A stretch of 64,000 bases of DNA from Gemmatimonadota bacterium (GTDB taxonomy: Bacteria > Gemmatimonadota > Gemmatimonadetes > Gemmatimonadales > Gemmatimonadaceae). Every line of letters starts with the position of its first letter. Position 1 is the first letter of the stretch. A program made the translations under genes and the position numbers. Positions 40,192 through 49,313 of the stretch are shown here, piece by piece. Location: assembly GCA_016194585.1 (NCBI GenBank), contig JACQBG010000044.1, positions 87,822-151,821 on the forward strand. Reading direction: 5' to 3'. The notes beneath the pieces were generated by a model, which did not search any database, was not told the DNA's origin, and was given only the letters and a program-made list of their open reading frames with translations.

Positions 40192-40767
40192 ATGATGAGT
40201 GTGTGGCAGGACATGATGACCTTCGGCATCCCGATCAGCGAGAAGATCGCCCGCACGATCCTCGTGTACGCGTTCCTCGTGGCCGGGCTCCGGCTGTTCG
40301 GCAAGCGCGAACTCGGGCAGCTCAACCCGCTCGACTTCATCGTCCTGCTGCTGCTCTCGAACACGGTGCAGAACGCGATCATCGGCAACGACAACTCGCT
40401 CATCGGCGGGCTGGCGGGGGCGGCGGTGCTGTTCGTGGTGAACGAGGTGCTGGTGCGCTACTCGTACCGCAACCCGCGCATGCGGCGCCTCATCGAGGGG
40501 CGCGCCGAGGAACTCATCAAGGAAGGCAAGGTCATGCGCGTAGCGCTACGCCACAACATGATCACGCACGAAGAACTCGAGGCCGCCGCGCGCAAGCAGG
40601 GGATCGAGCACATGAAGGACATCGAGAGCTGTCGGCTCGAGGTGAGCGGCGCGCTCAGCTTCACGCTCAAGGAGCCGACGGAGCCCGAACGGCACCATCT
40701 CGACCTCATGCAGAAACTCGACGAGATCGACCGCCGGCTGGCCGTCATCGAATCGCGCACGGCGTGA
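40192..40767 (+). CDS. DUF421/YetF-like membrane protein
   Basis: GLRLFGKRELGQLNPLDFIVLLLLSNTVQNAIIG. Confidence 0.88.
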   Translation: MMSVWQDMMTFGIPISEKIARTILVYAFLVAGLRLFGKRELGQLNPLDFIVLLLLSNTVQNAIIGNDNSLIGGLAGAAVLFVVNEVLVRYSYRNPRMRRLIEGRAEELIKEGKVMRVALRHNMITHEELEAAARKQGIEHMKDIESCRLEVSGALSFTLKEPTEPERHHLDLMQKLDEIDRRLAVIESRTA

Positions 40768-40790
40768 CGCCTTCTTTCCGGAGCGACGAC

Positions 40791-41690
40791 ATGCGGCGCA
40801 CGCTCGCCCTCGTGCTGATCCTCGCGTCTCCCCTCGCCGCGCAGCGCTCCGACGGCACCGACATCTGGGTGGTGCCGATCCACGACGCGGGTTCGACGCT
40901 CATTGTCGGCGAGCCGACCAACCTCACGCATCGCGCGGGCTACGACAATCAGCCGTCGTTCACGCGCGCCGGCGACGCGCTCCTCTTCACGGCGATCGGC
41001 GACGGCGGGCAGGCCGACACGTGGCGCGTGAGTGTGCACGGCGGCCGCCCCGTTCGCCTGACGAACGCTCCGGTGGGCGTCTACTCGCCGACCGAGCTGC
41101 CCGGCGGCCGGTGGTTCTCCGTGATCCGCGTGGAGCGCGACTCCACGCAGCGGCTCTGGAAGTTCCCGCTCGACGGCGTGGGCGATCCCGAGCTCGTGCT
41201 GCGGGACGTGAAGCCCGTGGGGTATCACGTGTGGGCGAGCGAGCACCAGCTCGTGCTGCAAGTGCTCGGCGGTGCGCTGAACACGCCGGCGATGAGCGAG
41301 AACACGTTGCAGCTCGCCGACGATCGCACCGGCAAGGCGGAGGTGGTCGCCCGGCGCGTCGGCCGCACGCTCGTGAAGGTGCCGGGGCGCGACGCGGTGA
41401 CGTTCCTGCAGCTTTTGCCCGACAAGACGCGCTGGATCAGCGAGCTCGACGTGCGCACCGGCGTCACGAAGCGGCTGATGGCGCCGCCGAGCGGCGCCGA
41501 CTATCACGTGTGGACTCCGGGCGGACTGCTGCTCGCGGCGTCGGGATCGAAGCTCTACCTTTGGCATGACGGAGGGTGGGCGGTGGCGGCGGACCTCGCA
41601 CGGTGGGGGGTGCGGGGGATCACGCGTCTCGCCATGAGTCCGACGGGCGATCGCCTGGCCTTCGTCGCCGAGGATCGAACGGCGCCGTGA
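40791..41690 (+). CDS. Exported beta-propeller (TolB/WD40-like) protein
   Basis: Signal peptide MRRTLALVLILASPLAAQ; repeats NLTHRAGYDNQPSFTRAGDALLFTA, MSPTGDRLAFVAE. Confidence 0.75.
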   Translation: MRRTLALVLILASPLAAQRSDGTDIWVVPIHDAGSTLIVGEPTNLTHRAGYDNQPSFTRAGDALLFTAIGDGGQADTWRVSVHGGRPVRLTNAPVGVYSPTELPGGRWFSVIRVERDSTQRLWKFPLDGVGDPELVLRDVKPVGYHVWASEHQLVLQVLGGALNTPAMSENTLQLADDRTGKAEVVARRVGRTLVKVPGRDAVTFLQLLPDKTRWISELDVRTGVTKRLMAPPSGADYHVWTPGGLLLAASGSKLYLWHDGGWAVAADLARWGVRGITRLAMSPTGDRLAFVAEDRTAP

Positions 41691-42451
41691 CGGGGAAGGC
41701 GCCGGCCGGCGGGTTCGCGAACTACTTCGGCCCGCAGGCGGAGCGCTATGCGGAGTTCCGGCCGACGTATCCGATGGCGCTCTTCCATTACCTCGCGGTG
41801 CGGAGCGGGCGCACCCGGGTGGCGTGGGACTGTGCGACGGGGAACGGCCAGGCGGCGCTCGGCCTCGCGGTGCGGTTCGCCCGCGTCGTCGCGACCGACG
41901 CCAGCGAAGCGATGCTCCAGCAGGCGCCACCGCATCCGCGCGTCGTCTATCGTGTGGCGCGCTACGAGTCGGGGCTGCCCGCCGGCTGCTGCGACCTCGT
42001 GACCGTGGCGCAGGCGCTGCACTGGCTCGACCTCGATCCGTTCATGGCGGAGGTGCGCCGCGTGCTCGCGCCGGGCGGACTGTTCGCCGCGTGGTGCTAC
42101 TCGCTCTGCCGGGTGACGCCGGCGATCGACGAGGTAGTCGACGCGTTCTATCGCGTGACGGCCGGCCCGTACTGGCCGGCGGAGCGGCGGCACGTCGACG
42201 ACGGCTACCGCGCCCTCGCCCTGCCGATCGACGAACTCGCGGTGCCGCCCTTCGTGATGGCGCACGAGTGGTCGCTCATCGACCTTGCCCGCTACGTCCG
42301 CACGTGGAGCGCGGTCGGGCGGCTGCGCGAGGCGCGCGGTGACGAGCCGTTGCTGGCGTTCGAGGACGCGATGCGCGGCGCCTGGGGGAATCCCGGCCTG
42401 CGCCGCACCGTGACGTTCCCGCTCGCCTTCCGCGTGGGGCACCTGCGATAG
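41687..42451 (+). CDS. Class I SAM-dependent methyltransferase
   Basis: GTG overlaps the previous stop. WDCATGNGQAALGLA, VATDASEAML, DLVTVAQALHWLDLDPFMAEVRRVLAPGG. Confidence 0.88.
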   Translation: MTGKAPAGGFANYFGPQAERYAEFRPTYPMALFHYLAVRSGRTRVAWDCATGNGQAALGLAVRFARVVATDASEAMLQQAPPHPRVVYRVARYESGLPAGCCDLVTVAQALHWLDLDPFMAEVRRVLAPGGLFAAWCYSLCRVTPAIDEVVDAFYRVTAGPYWPAERRHVDDGYRALALPIDELAVPPFVMAHEWSLIDLARYVRTWSAVGRLREARGDEPLLAFEDAMRGAWGNPGLRRTVTFPLAFRVGHLR

Positions 42452-42511
42452 CGCCCTTGTCGCGGGCCGCGGGGCCTGTCATTGTTCGACTACGCCCACC
42501 TCGACTCGCCG

Positions 42512-42982
42512 ATGAGCCCTTCCAAGTCCGTTCCGGTTCCCGCGACCGGCAGCACCGTCTCGCTGCTCGCGTCCGCCGACTCCCTGTTGCGCGCCGCCCT
42601 CGAGGCGTGCCGCCAGCATGAGCGCGTGTCGCGCTTGCTCCAGAAGCACTGCGAGGACGGCGAGATGGCCGACGCGGTCGCCCTCTGCGAGATCTCGGCC
42701 TCGCACCTCGGCGCGCGGATGAGCGATTACGAGGCGGCGGCCGCCACCGGCCGGTCGGCGTGCGACGAGGCGGTGTGGCACACCGCGAACACGCTCTGGC
42801 ACGCGAGCCGCGAGTACCACCGCCGCCGGCTGTCGGGCGATGACGCGTCGGCCAAGCTGGGGAAGCACACCCCGGGCACGATGGGCGAGCTGCACCTCGA
42901 ATACGAGTTCGCCGCCTCGTCGGTGCTCGCCCTGCGGCAAGCGATCGCCGCGTACCGGAAGCTGCGCCCCGACGCCGAGTGA
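42512..42982 (+). CDS. Hypothetical protein
   Basis: Uninterrupted ORF in an otherwise unoccupied interval; ATG 42512 or upstream TTG 42482. Confidence 0.45.
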   Translation: MSPSKSVPVPATGSTVSLLASADSLLRAALEACRQHERVSRLLQKHCEDGEMADAVALCEISASHLGARMSDYEAAAATGRSACDEAVWHTANTLWHASREYHRRRLSGDDASAKLGKHTPGTMGELHLEYEFAASSVLALRQAIAAYRKLRPDAE

Positions 42983-43126
42983 CGCGGTAGCGCGTCCGCC
43001 GGCGCTGGACGGACGCACCTCTCAGTGGTGAACTTTTCAGGCGGCGCGCGGTAATAGGGAGGGCGTCGCACGAGCGGCGCGCACAACGACCCCCGGCTTC
43101 GCAGTCCCCACCATGCAGGAGGCAGG

Positions 43127-43717
43127 ATGATCGTGTTCGCGTTGGCCAGCGCCGCGTGGCTCGGCGTCGCCGACACCGTGGCGCGTCCGCCGGTCGGACC
43201 ACGTGACGCGCCCGTGGGCATCATGGCCGCGCCCGAAGACACCACGCGGCGCAAGCGCGCGAAGGCCGTCGAGATCTCCGACCAGTACGCCACGCGCCTG
43301 AAGATCCACAAGATCGCGAGCTACGCGACGCTGCCGTTGTTCGCCGTGCAGTACATCGCCGGGCAGGCGATGTACGACGCCGACTCGAAGGGCAATCCGC
43401 GCCCGCAGTGGGCGTACGCCGTGCACACGCCGGCCGCCATCGCGCTCGGTGGCTTGTTCGCCGTGAACACGGTCACCGGCGCCATGAACTGGTGGGAGAC
43501 GCGTGGCGAGGAGAAGGGGCGGACGTGGCGCACGATCCACGCCGCGCTCATGCTCGCCTCCGATGCCGGCTTCGCGTACACGGGAAGCCTCGGCAATGGC
43601 CAGGCGCGTTACTCCTACGAGGGACGCGACCACCATCGTCAGTGGGCGATCAACTCGAGCCTCGTCGCGCTCGCGGCCTATGCCATGATGCTCGACCCCA
43701 TCCGGAGAGACAAATGA
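43127..43717 (+). CDS. Multi-TM membrane protein with conserved-looking His residues, partner of the downstream Rieske protein
   Basis: GGAGGCAGG RBS. TM segments (IASYATLPLFAVQYIAG, HTPAAIALGGLFAVNTVTG, IHAALMLASDAGFAYTG, SSLVALAAYAMML); stop overlaps ATG of the Rieske gene. Confidence 0.65.
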   Translation: MIVFALASAAWLGVADTVARPPVGPRDAPVGIMAAPEDTTRRKRAKAVEISDQYATRLKIHKIASYATLPLFAVQYIAGQAMYDADSKGNPRPQWAYAVHTPAAIALGGLFAVNTVTGAMNWWETRGEEKGRTWRTIHAALMLASDAGFAYTGSLGNGQARYSYEGRDHHRQWAINSSLVALAAYAMMLDPIRRDK

Positions 43718-44190
43718 CGGCGCACGCCGAGGATCGCGTTCCCGGCGCCGCCTGCGCCTCGTGTGGCGTGAGTCGCCGCACCTTCCTGAGTGCCGCCACG
43801 CTCGCCGCGGTGGCGGCGGTGCTCGACGGCTGCAGCCAGCTCACGGGGCCGAGCGGATTCGGCGCCGGCGGCGGAACCATCACGGTGAAGCTCTCGAGCT
43901 ATCCGGTGCTCGCGAACGTCGGCGGCGTGGCGCGCGTCGACGGCGGCAACGGCTCGCCGACGGCGCTCGTCCGCACGAGCAGCTCGACGTTCACCGCGCT
44001 CTCGATGATCTGCACGCACCAGGGCTTCACGATCGACATCGCCGGTTCGGGCTTCATCTGCCCGAACCACGGCGCGCAGTACTCGAAGACGGGGGCGTGG
44101 ATCGGCGGGCAGCCGGCGAGCCAGCTGCAGGGGTTCGCTGCGACCTACGACGCCACCGCCGGCACCGTGGTGATCGCGCGGCCGTCGTAG
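43714..44190 (+). CDS. Tat-exported Rieske [2Fe-2S] protein
   Basis: CASCGVSRRTFLSAATLAAVAAVL Tat leader; CTHQGF and CPNHGAQYS cluster motifs. Confidence 0.9.
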   Translation: MTAHAEDRVPGAACASCGVSRRTFLSAATLAAVAAVLDGCSQLTGPSGFGAGGGTITVKLSSYPVLANVGGVARVDGGNGSPTALVRTSSSTFTALSMICTHQGFTIDIAGSGFICPNHGAQYSKTGAWIGGQPASQLQGFAATYDATAGTVVIARPS

Positions 44191-44206
44191 CCGCGCCGCG
44201 GCCCGG

Positions 44207-46144
44207 TCACCCCGCGGCTTCGGTCGCGTCGGCCCAGCGGGCCATCGCTTCGTCGAGCGAACGCAGCGCGTCGGTGAGCTCCTTGTCGAGCCTGCCGGCG
44301 CGCTGTGCGTTCTTCCCCGATCCGTCGTAGAGCGCGGGGTCGGCGAGCGCGGCGCGCAGGTCGCGCACCACCGTCTCGAGGCGCTGCACGTCGCGTTCGG
44401 CGCTCTCGACCGCCTTCTTCGCGGCGCGCCGCGCCGAGTGGTCGGTCGATTGCGCGGTCGCGTTCTTCTTCGCGCGCGCCTTCTCCTGCTCGCGGCGCGC
44501 GTCGTTGGCGAGCGCGTCGGCGGCGCGCTGGGCGAGCGCGGCGTCCTTGAGCTGGCGCTCCCACTCGACGAACGGCCCGCCGAAGTCGACGAGGCGGTCG
44601 CCGTCGAACGCCCAGACGCGCGTCGCCAGCTCCCGCAGCAGGGCGCGGTCGTGGCTCACGAGCAGCACCGTGCCGTCGTATTCGTCGATCGCGTCCTCGA
44701 GAGCCTCGATCGACTCGACGTCGAGGTGGTTGGTGGGATCGTCGAGCACGAGGAGGTTCGCCCGCTGCAGCACGATCACGGCGAGCGCGAGCCGCGCGCG
44801 CTCGCCGCCGGAGAGCGACCGCGTCGAGCGGAACACCTCCTCGCCGGAGAAGGTGAAGGCGCCGAGGTGGTTCTGGATGTTGCCCCGCGTCCAGTGCGGC
44901 CGCAGGTCGGCGATGACGTCGTACAGCGACCGGTCGAGCGGGAGCTGATCGAGGTCCTGCCGGTAGTAGGCCGCGTCGACCGAGCCGCCGAGGCGTGCCT
45001 CGCCCGAGATAGGGGGACGCTCGCCGAGGAGTGTCTTGATGAGCGTGGACTTCCCCGCACCGTTGGGACCGACCAGGGCGACGACGTCGGCGCGATTGAG
45101 CGTCGCCGTGAAGTCGCGCACGAGCGTGCGTCCTTCGACGCCGACGGTCAGGTGATCGATCACGAGCACGCGGTCGCCCCCGCGCTCGCCGGCCTCGAGG
45201 CGCAGCACCATCGCGCCCTCCGATCCGGGGGGCGGGGTGAGGCGGGGGAGGCGGTCGAGCCGCTTGCGGCGTCCCTTCGCCTGCGCCGTGTTCTGGCCGG
45301 CGATGTTGCGCCGGATGTAGTCCTCCTCCTTCGCGATCATCTTGCGCTGCTGCTCGTGCGCGCGCTCCTGCGTGAGGCGCCGTTCGGCGCGCTGCTGCAC
45401 GAAGCTCGAGTAGCCGCCGCGGTACGTCACGGCGGTGAGCGCCTCGATGTGCAGGACGTGGTCGGCGACCTCGTCGAGGAAGGCGCGGTCGTGGCTGACG
45501 ACGAGCACCGCCGCGTCGAGCTCGCGCAGGTACTGCTGCAGCCAGACGGTCGTCTCGAGGTCGAGATGGTTCGTCGGCTCGTCGAGGAGGAGGAGGTCGG
45601 CCGGGGCGACGAGCTGCGCGGCGAGGCCGACGCGTCCGCGCTCGCCGCCGGAGAGAGTCGAGAGGAGGCGAGTCTTGGCGTCGACGGCGTCGAACTCGAG
45701 TCCTTGCAGCACGGCGTCGACGCGCGCATGGAAGGTGTAGCCCCCCTCGTGCGCGAACCGCTCGAGGTCGTGCCCGTACTTCTCCAGCATGGCCGGCGTG
45801 GCGCGCTCGCCGAGTTCGGCGAGTTGGGCGGCCTGTTCGGCGAGTTCCACTTCGAGGGCGAGCACCGCGGTGTATGCCTGTGCCGCGGCCTCCCAAACCG
45901 TGGTGGCCTCACCGAAGTCACGGTACTGGTCGAGGAGCGAGACGCGCAGTCCTGGCATGCGCGCGACGGCGCCCCCCGTGGGGGTGAGTGCGCCGGTGAT
46001 GACCTTGAAGAGCGAGGTCTTTCCGCTGCCGTTGCGTCCGACGATGCCCCAGCGCTCCCCACTACCCACCGTGAAGGTTACGTCACGGAGCAGGGTCGTG
46101 GCGCCGAACTCGATGCCTATGTTGGAGAGCGAGAGAAGAGTCAC
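44207..46144 (-). CDS. ABC-F family ATP-binding protein
   Basis: Two ABC cassettes: GRNGSGKTSLFKVI / LSGGERGRVGLA / LLLDEPTNHLD and GPNGAGKSTLIKTLLG / LSGGERARLAL / LVLDDPTNHLD. GTG start at 46144. Confidence 0.92.
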   Translation of the reverse strand: MTLLSLSNIGIEFGATTLLRDVTFTVGSGERWGIVGRNGSGKTSLFKVITGALTPTGGAVARMPGLRVSLLDQYRDFGEATTVWEAAAQAYTAVLALEVELAEQAAQLAELGERATPAMLEKYGHDLERFAHEGGYTFHARVDAVLQGLEFDAVDAKTRLLSTLSGGERGRVGLAAQLVAPADLLLLDEPTNHLDLETTVWLQQYLRELDAAVLVVSHDRAFLDEVADHVLHIEALTAVTYRGGYSSFVQQRAERRLTQERAHEQQRKMIAKEEDYIRRNIAGQNTAQAKGRRKRLDRLPRLTPPPGSEGAMVLRLEAGERGGDRVLVIDHLTVGVEGRTLVRDFTATLNRADVVALVGPNGAGKSTLIKTLLGERPPISGEARLGGSVDAAYYRQDLDQLPLDRSLYDVIADLRPHWTRGNIQNHLGAFTFSGEEVFRSTRSLSGGERARLALAVIVLQRANLLVLDDPTNHLDVESIEALEDAIDEYDGTVLLVSHDRALLRELATRVWAFDGDRLVDFGGPFVEWERQLKDAALAQRAADALANDARREQEKARAKKNATAQSTDHSARRAAKKAVESAERDVQRLETVVRDLRAALADPALYDGSGKNAQRAGRLDKELTDALRSLDEAMARWADATEAAG

Positions 46145-46361
46145 ACAGGAAAGATCGCCGCGCGCGCGGCCCGCCGGAACCGCGGCGGGGACGCTCACGA
46201 TCCCGGTCTCGGGGAGCGGGACGTCGACGGGCTCGGGTGGGGAGCGGGACCCGTAGTGACGCAGATCACGAACGCCGGCCGGGCGTCGTGCGTTTATCTT
46301 TGGTTCATCGCCGTGCTACGCCCCCCAGGCGCCGGCGGCCACCCCCAGGGGGAGCTCCTCC

Positions 46362-46859
46362 ATGTCGATCGTTGAGACCATCGCCGCGGCGGTGAAGCCG
46401 TGGAACGTGCTGTACTCGCATTCCAAGTTCGTGGAAGGGAGCGTGCAGTTCGTGCACGTCGGCTCGTTGCTGCTCGGTGGCGGCTTCGCGGTCGCGATGG
46501 ACCGTGCCGTGCTGCGGGCGCGCACGGCCGACGCGGACGTGCGGCGCTACCTCCTGCGTGACATCGCCGCGGTGCACCGGCCGGTGGTCGCCGCGCTCGC
46601 GATGATGGTCGTGAGCGGCGCGGCCCTCATGCTGGCCGACGTCGAGACCTTTCTCGTCTCTCCGGTGTACTGGAGCAAGATGGCGCTGTTCGTGCTCCTC
46701 CTCGCGAACGGCTATCTCGTGACGCGCACCGAGCGGTCGCTGGCGGCGGATCCGTCGCCGTCGAACCCCCTCTGGGGGCGGTTCACCGCGGGCGCGGTCG
46801 CGAGTCTCACGCTCTGGCTGGCGACGACGCTGGCGGGCGTGGTCCTGACCAACAGCTGA
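46362..46859 (+). CDS. Small multi-TM membrane protein with membrane His residues, partner of the downstream Rieske protein
   Basis: FVHVGSLLLGGGFAVAMDRAVL, VHRPVVAALAMMVVSGAALMLA, MALFVLLLANGYLVT, AVASLTLWLATTLAGVVL. Confidence 0.6.
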   Translation: MSIVETIAAAVKPWNVLYSHSKFVEGSVQFVHVGSLLLGGGFAVAMDRAVLRARTADADVRRYLLRDIAAVHRPVVAALAMMVVSGAALMLADVETFLVSPVYWSKMALFVLLLANGYLVTRTERSLAADPSPSNPLWGRFTAGAVASLTLWLATTLAGVVLTNS

Positions 46860-46875
46860 TGCGGGGACGTACCGA

Positions 46876-47385
46876 GTGAACGAGACGAGACGGGATGCGG
46901 GGGACGCGGAATGCGCGGGGTGCGAGTTGGGGCGCCGTGCGTTCCTGCGCGATGCATCCATCGCCTTCGTGGCCCTCGCCGCGACGGGAGCGAGCGCGGC
47001 GGCGATGCCGTTGCGCGCGATCGAGGCGCTCTCGCGGTACGGGCGGCTCGTGACCTATCCGATCCCGGCGGCCGACGGCGTGAGCATCGACAAGGCGAAC
47101 GAGACGATCGTCTCGCGCGTCGGCGGCAAGGTGTTCGTGTTCGCGCTCACCTGCCCGCACCAGAACACGGCGCTCAAGTGGCTCGACGGCGACAAGCGGT
47201 TCCAGTGCCCGAAGCACTCGTCGAAGTACACGCCGGAAGGGGTGTACATCGAGGGGCGCGCGACGCGCTCGATGGATCGCTTCGCGGTCACGAAGAGCGG
47301 CAACACCGTCGCGGCCGACCTCGACAAACTCTACGAGGAAGACCAGGACGGCGACAAGTGGAAGACGGCGTTCATCACCGTCTGA
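46876..47385 (+). CDS. Tat-exported Rieske [2Fe-2S] protein
   Basis: CAGCELGRRAFLRDASIAFVALAATG leader; CPHQNTALKW and CPKHSSKY cluster motifs. Confidence 0.88.
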   Translation: MNETRRDAGDAECAGCELGRRAFLRDASIAFVALAATGASAAAMPLRAIEALSRYGRLVTYPIPAADGVSIDKANETIVSRVGGKVFVFALTCPHQNTALKWLDGDKRFQCPKHSSKYTPEGVYIEGRATRSMDRFAVTKSGNTVAADLDKLYEEDQDGDKWKTAFITV

Positions 47386-47407
47386 GGGCGACGCCGGTCC
47401 GGGAATG

Positions 47408-47440
47408 AAAAGGGGCGCCGCATCGAGCGGCGCCCCTTTT
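47408..47440. terminator. Bidirectional intrinsic terminator
   Basis: AAAAGGGGCGCCGC-ATCGA-GCGGCGCCCCTTTT between convergent genes. Confidence 0.92.
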
Positions 47441-47458
47441 CCATCTCCGGCGGCCGGC

Positions 47459-49216
47459 TCAGACGTCGAGCGGCACGGGGAGCGTGAGCGCGCCGCTCTC
47501 CAAGGCCCGTTCGGCGAGCGCCTTGAGGCGCGCGTCCTGGTTGCGTTCGAGCCCGCGCACCTGACGGCGGGCCCGGCGCATCGCCATCGGCACGAACACG
47601 CGCACATGGTCGAGATCGGCGGCGGCGCCTTCCTCCCCCTGCTTGGCGACGGCCCACGTCGCGCGGGAGAGCGCCGCGGTGGCGAGGTAGATGTCGATCG
47701 CCGCGTTGGCCATCCGTTCCTGCAGGAACTGCCGCTCGATGATCGTCTTGCCGTGCTCGATGAGCACCTTCTCGACGTTGAGCGCGAGGTCGTGGATGAC
47801 GGTGCTCACCATCTCGGCTTCGTCCTTGAGCGACGGGTGCACCTTGGTGAACTCGGGCTTCACGAGCTGCCGCTTGACGCGTCCGCCGATGTACGAGCCG
47901 ATCGCGCCGATCGAACTGAGCGGCTCCTTGAACGCCTTGCCGATGGCCTTGAGGTGCTCGCCGGGCTGCTGCAGCCCGCTCAGCGCGATGAGCGCCCGCA
48001 GGATCTCGTTCGTCCCCTCGAAGATCAGGTTGATGCGCGAGTCGCGCACGGCGCGCTCGTACGGGTACTCCTTGGAGTAGCCTATGCCGCCGGCGACCTG
48101 CTGGGCGTCGCACGAGGCGCGGAAGACGAGGTCGGAGCCGAAGATCTTGCACGCCGCGGTCTCGAGGGAGAAGTCGATCCCGCCCCGGTCGACCATCGAC
48201 GACGTGAGCATCCATCCCGCGTCGGACGCGTACACCTCGGCGGCGGCGATCGCGAACTTGCGCTGGATCATCTCGAACGAGCCGATGGGGCGCCCGAACT
48301 GCTCGCGCTGCTTGGCGTAGGCGAGCGCGTGCTCGAGGATCTTCTGCGCGCCGCGCGTCGAGCCCGAGGCGAGGCCGAGCCGCCCGCTGTTGAGGATCTC
48401 GAGGGCGATCTTGAAGCCGCCGCCGACGTCGCCGAGGCGGTCCTCGACCGGCACCTTCACGTTCTCGAAGCTCACGGTGCGCGTGTCGCTCGCCTTGATC
48501 CCCATCTTCTCCTCGACCTTGCAGAGCGAGACGCCGGGGGCGTGGGCGTCGACAATGAACGCGGTGACGCGCTGCTTCGTCTTGCCGTCGACCTCCACCG
48601 GGACCTTCGCGAACACCGTGAAGACGCCCGCCCATCCGGCGTTGGAGATCCAGATCTTCTCGCCGTTCAGGAGGTAGTGCGAGCCGTCGGCGCTGGGCAC
48701 GGCCGTGGTGCGCATCGCCTGCGCGTCGGACCCCGAGCCCGCCTCGGTGAGGCAGAACGCGGCGACGAGCTCGCCCGACGCGCACTTGGTGAGCCAGCGC
48801 TGCTTCTGGTCCTCGGAGCCGAAGAGGGTGATCCCCTTGCAGCCGATCGACTGGTGGGCGCCGAAGTACACGCAGAGCGACGCGTCGGTGGCGCCGACCT
48901 CGCCGAACATCCGGTTGAAGAGCATGGCGCTCGCCCCGAAGCCGCCGTACGCCTCGGGGATGTTCATCCCCATGAGGCCGAGCTCGGCCATCCCGGTGCG
49001 CACGTCGTCGGTGAACCGTCCGTCGTGGTCGAGCTTGGCGGAGTCGACGGTGTCGGCCGCCCAGGAACGGAAGGCGTCGAGGATCGCCGCGAGGCTCTCC
49101 TTCTCCTCCGGCGCCATCTCGGGGAAGGGGAAGACGAGGTCCTCGCGGATCTCGCCAAGGAAGACGCCCTTGGTGAACGAGGGGTTGTGGTCGGGGTCGG
49201 CGAGATGGGCGGTCAT
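47459..49216 (-). CDS. Acyl-CoA dehydrogenase
   Basis: MGMNIPEAYGGFGAS, AFCLTEAGSGSDAQAMRTTA, ILNSGRLGLASGSTRGAQKILEHALAYAKQREQFGRPIGSFEMIQ, GGIGYSKEYPYERAVRDSRINLIFEGTNEILR. Confidence 0.95.
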   Translation of the reverse strand: MTAHLADPDHNPSFTKGVFLGEIREDLVFPFPEMAPEEKESLAAILDAFRSWAADTVDSAKLDHDGRFTDDVRTGMAELGLMGMNIPEAYGGFGASAMLFNRMFGEVGATDASLCVYFGAHQSIGCKGITLFGSEDQKQRWLTKCASGELVAAFCLTEAGSGSDAQAMRTTAVPSADGSHYLLNGEKIWISNAGWAGVFTVFAKVPVEVDGKTKQRVTAFIVDAHAPGVSLCKVEEKMGIKASDTRTVSFENVKVPVEDRLGDVGGGFKIALEILNSGRLGLASGSTRGAQKILEHALAYAKQREQFGRPIGSFEMIQRKFAIAAAEVYASDAGWMLTSSMVDRGGIDFSLETAACKIFGSDLVFRASCDAQQVAGGIGYSKEYPYERAVRDSRINLIFEGTNEILRALIALSGLQQPGEHLKAIGKAFKEPLSSIGAIGSYIGGRVKRQLVKPEFTKVHPSLKDEAEMVSTVIHDLALNVEKVLIEHGKTIIERQFLQERMANAAIDIYLATAALSRATWAVAKQGEEGAAADLDHVRVFVPMAMRRARRQVRGLERNQDARLKALAERALESGALTLPVPLDV

Positions 49217-49236
49217 CGGCGGTAGTCGGAACGAGG

Positions 49237-49275
49237 AAAAGGGCGGCCGCACCGCACCCGGCGCGACCGCCCCTT
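49237..49275 (-). terminator. Intrinsic terminator for the M28 peptidase gene
   Basis: Minus strand: AAGGGGCGGTCGCGCC...GCGGCCGCCCTTTT. Confidence 0.7.
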
Positions 49276-49313
49276 CAATCTACCGCAGGCCATCCCCCGT
49301 TGGGGACTGGCGG

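Noticed and set aside
42989-43015. GCGTCCG...CGGACGC hairpin after the hypothetical gene
   Set aside because: Short stem without a T-tract; common by chance at this GC content.
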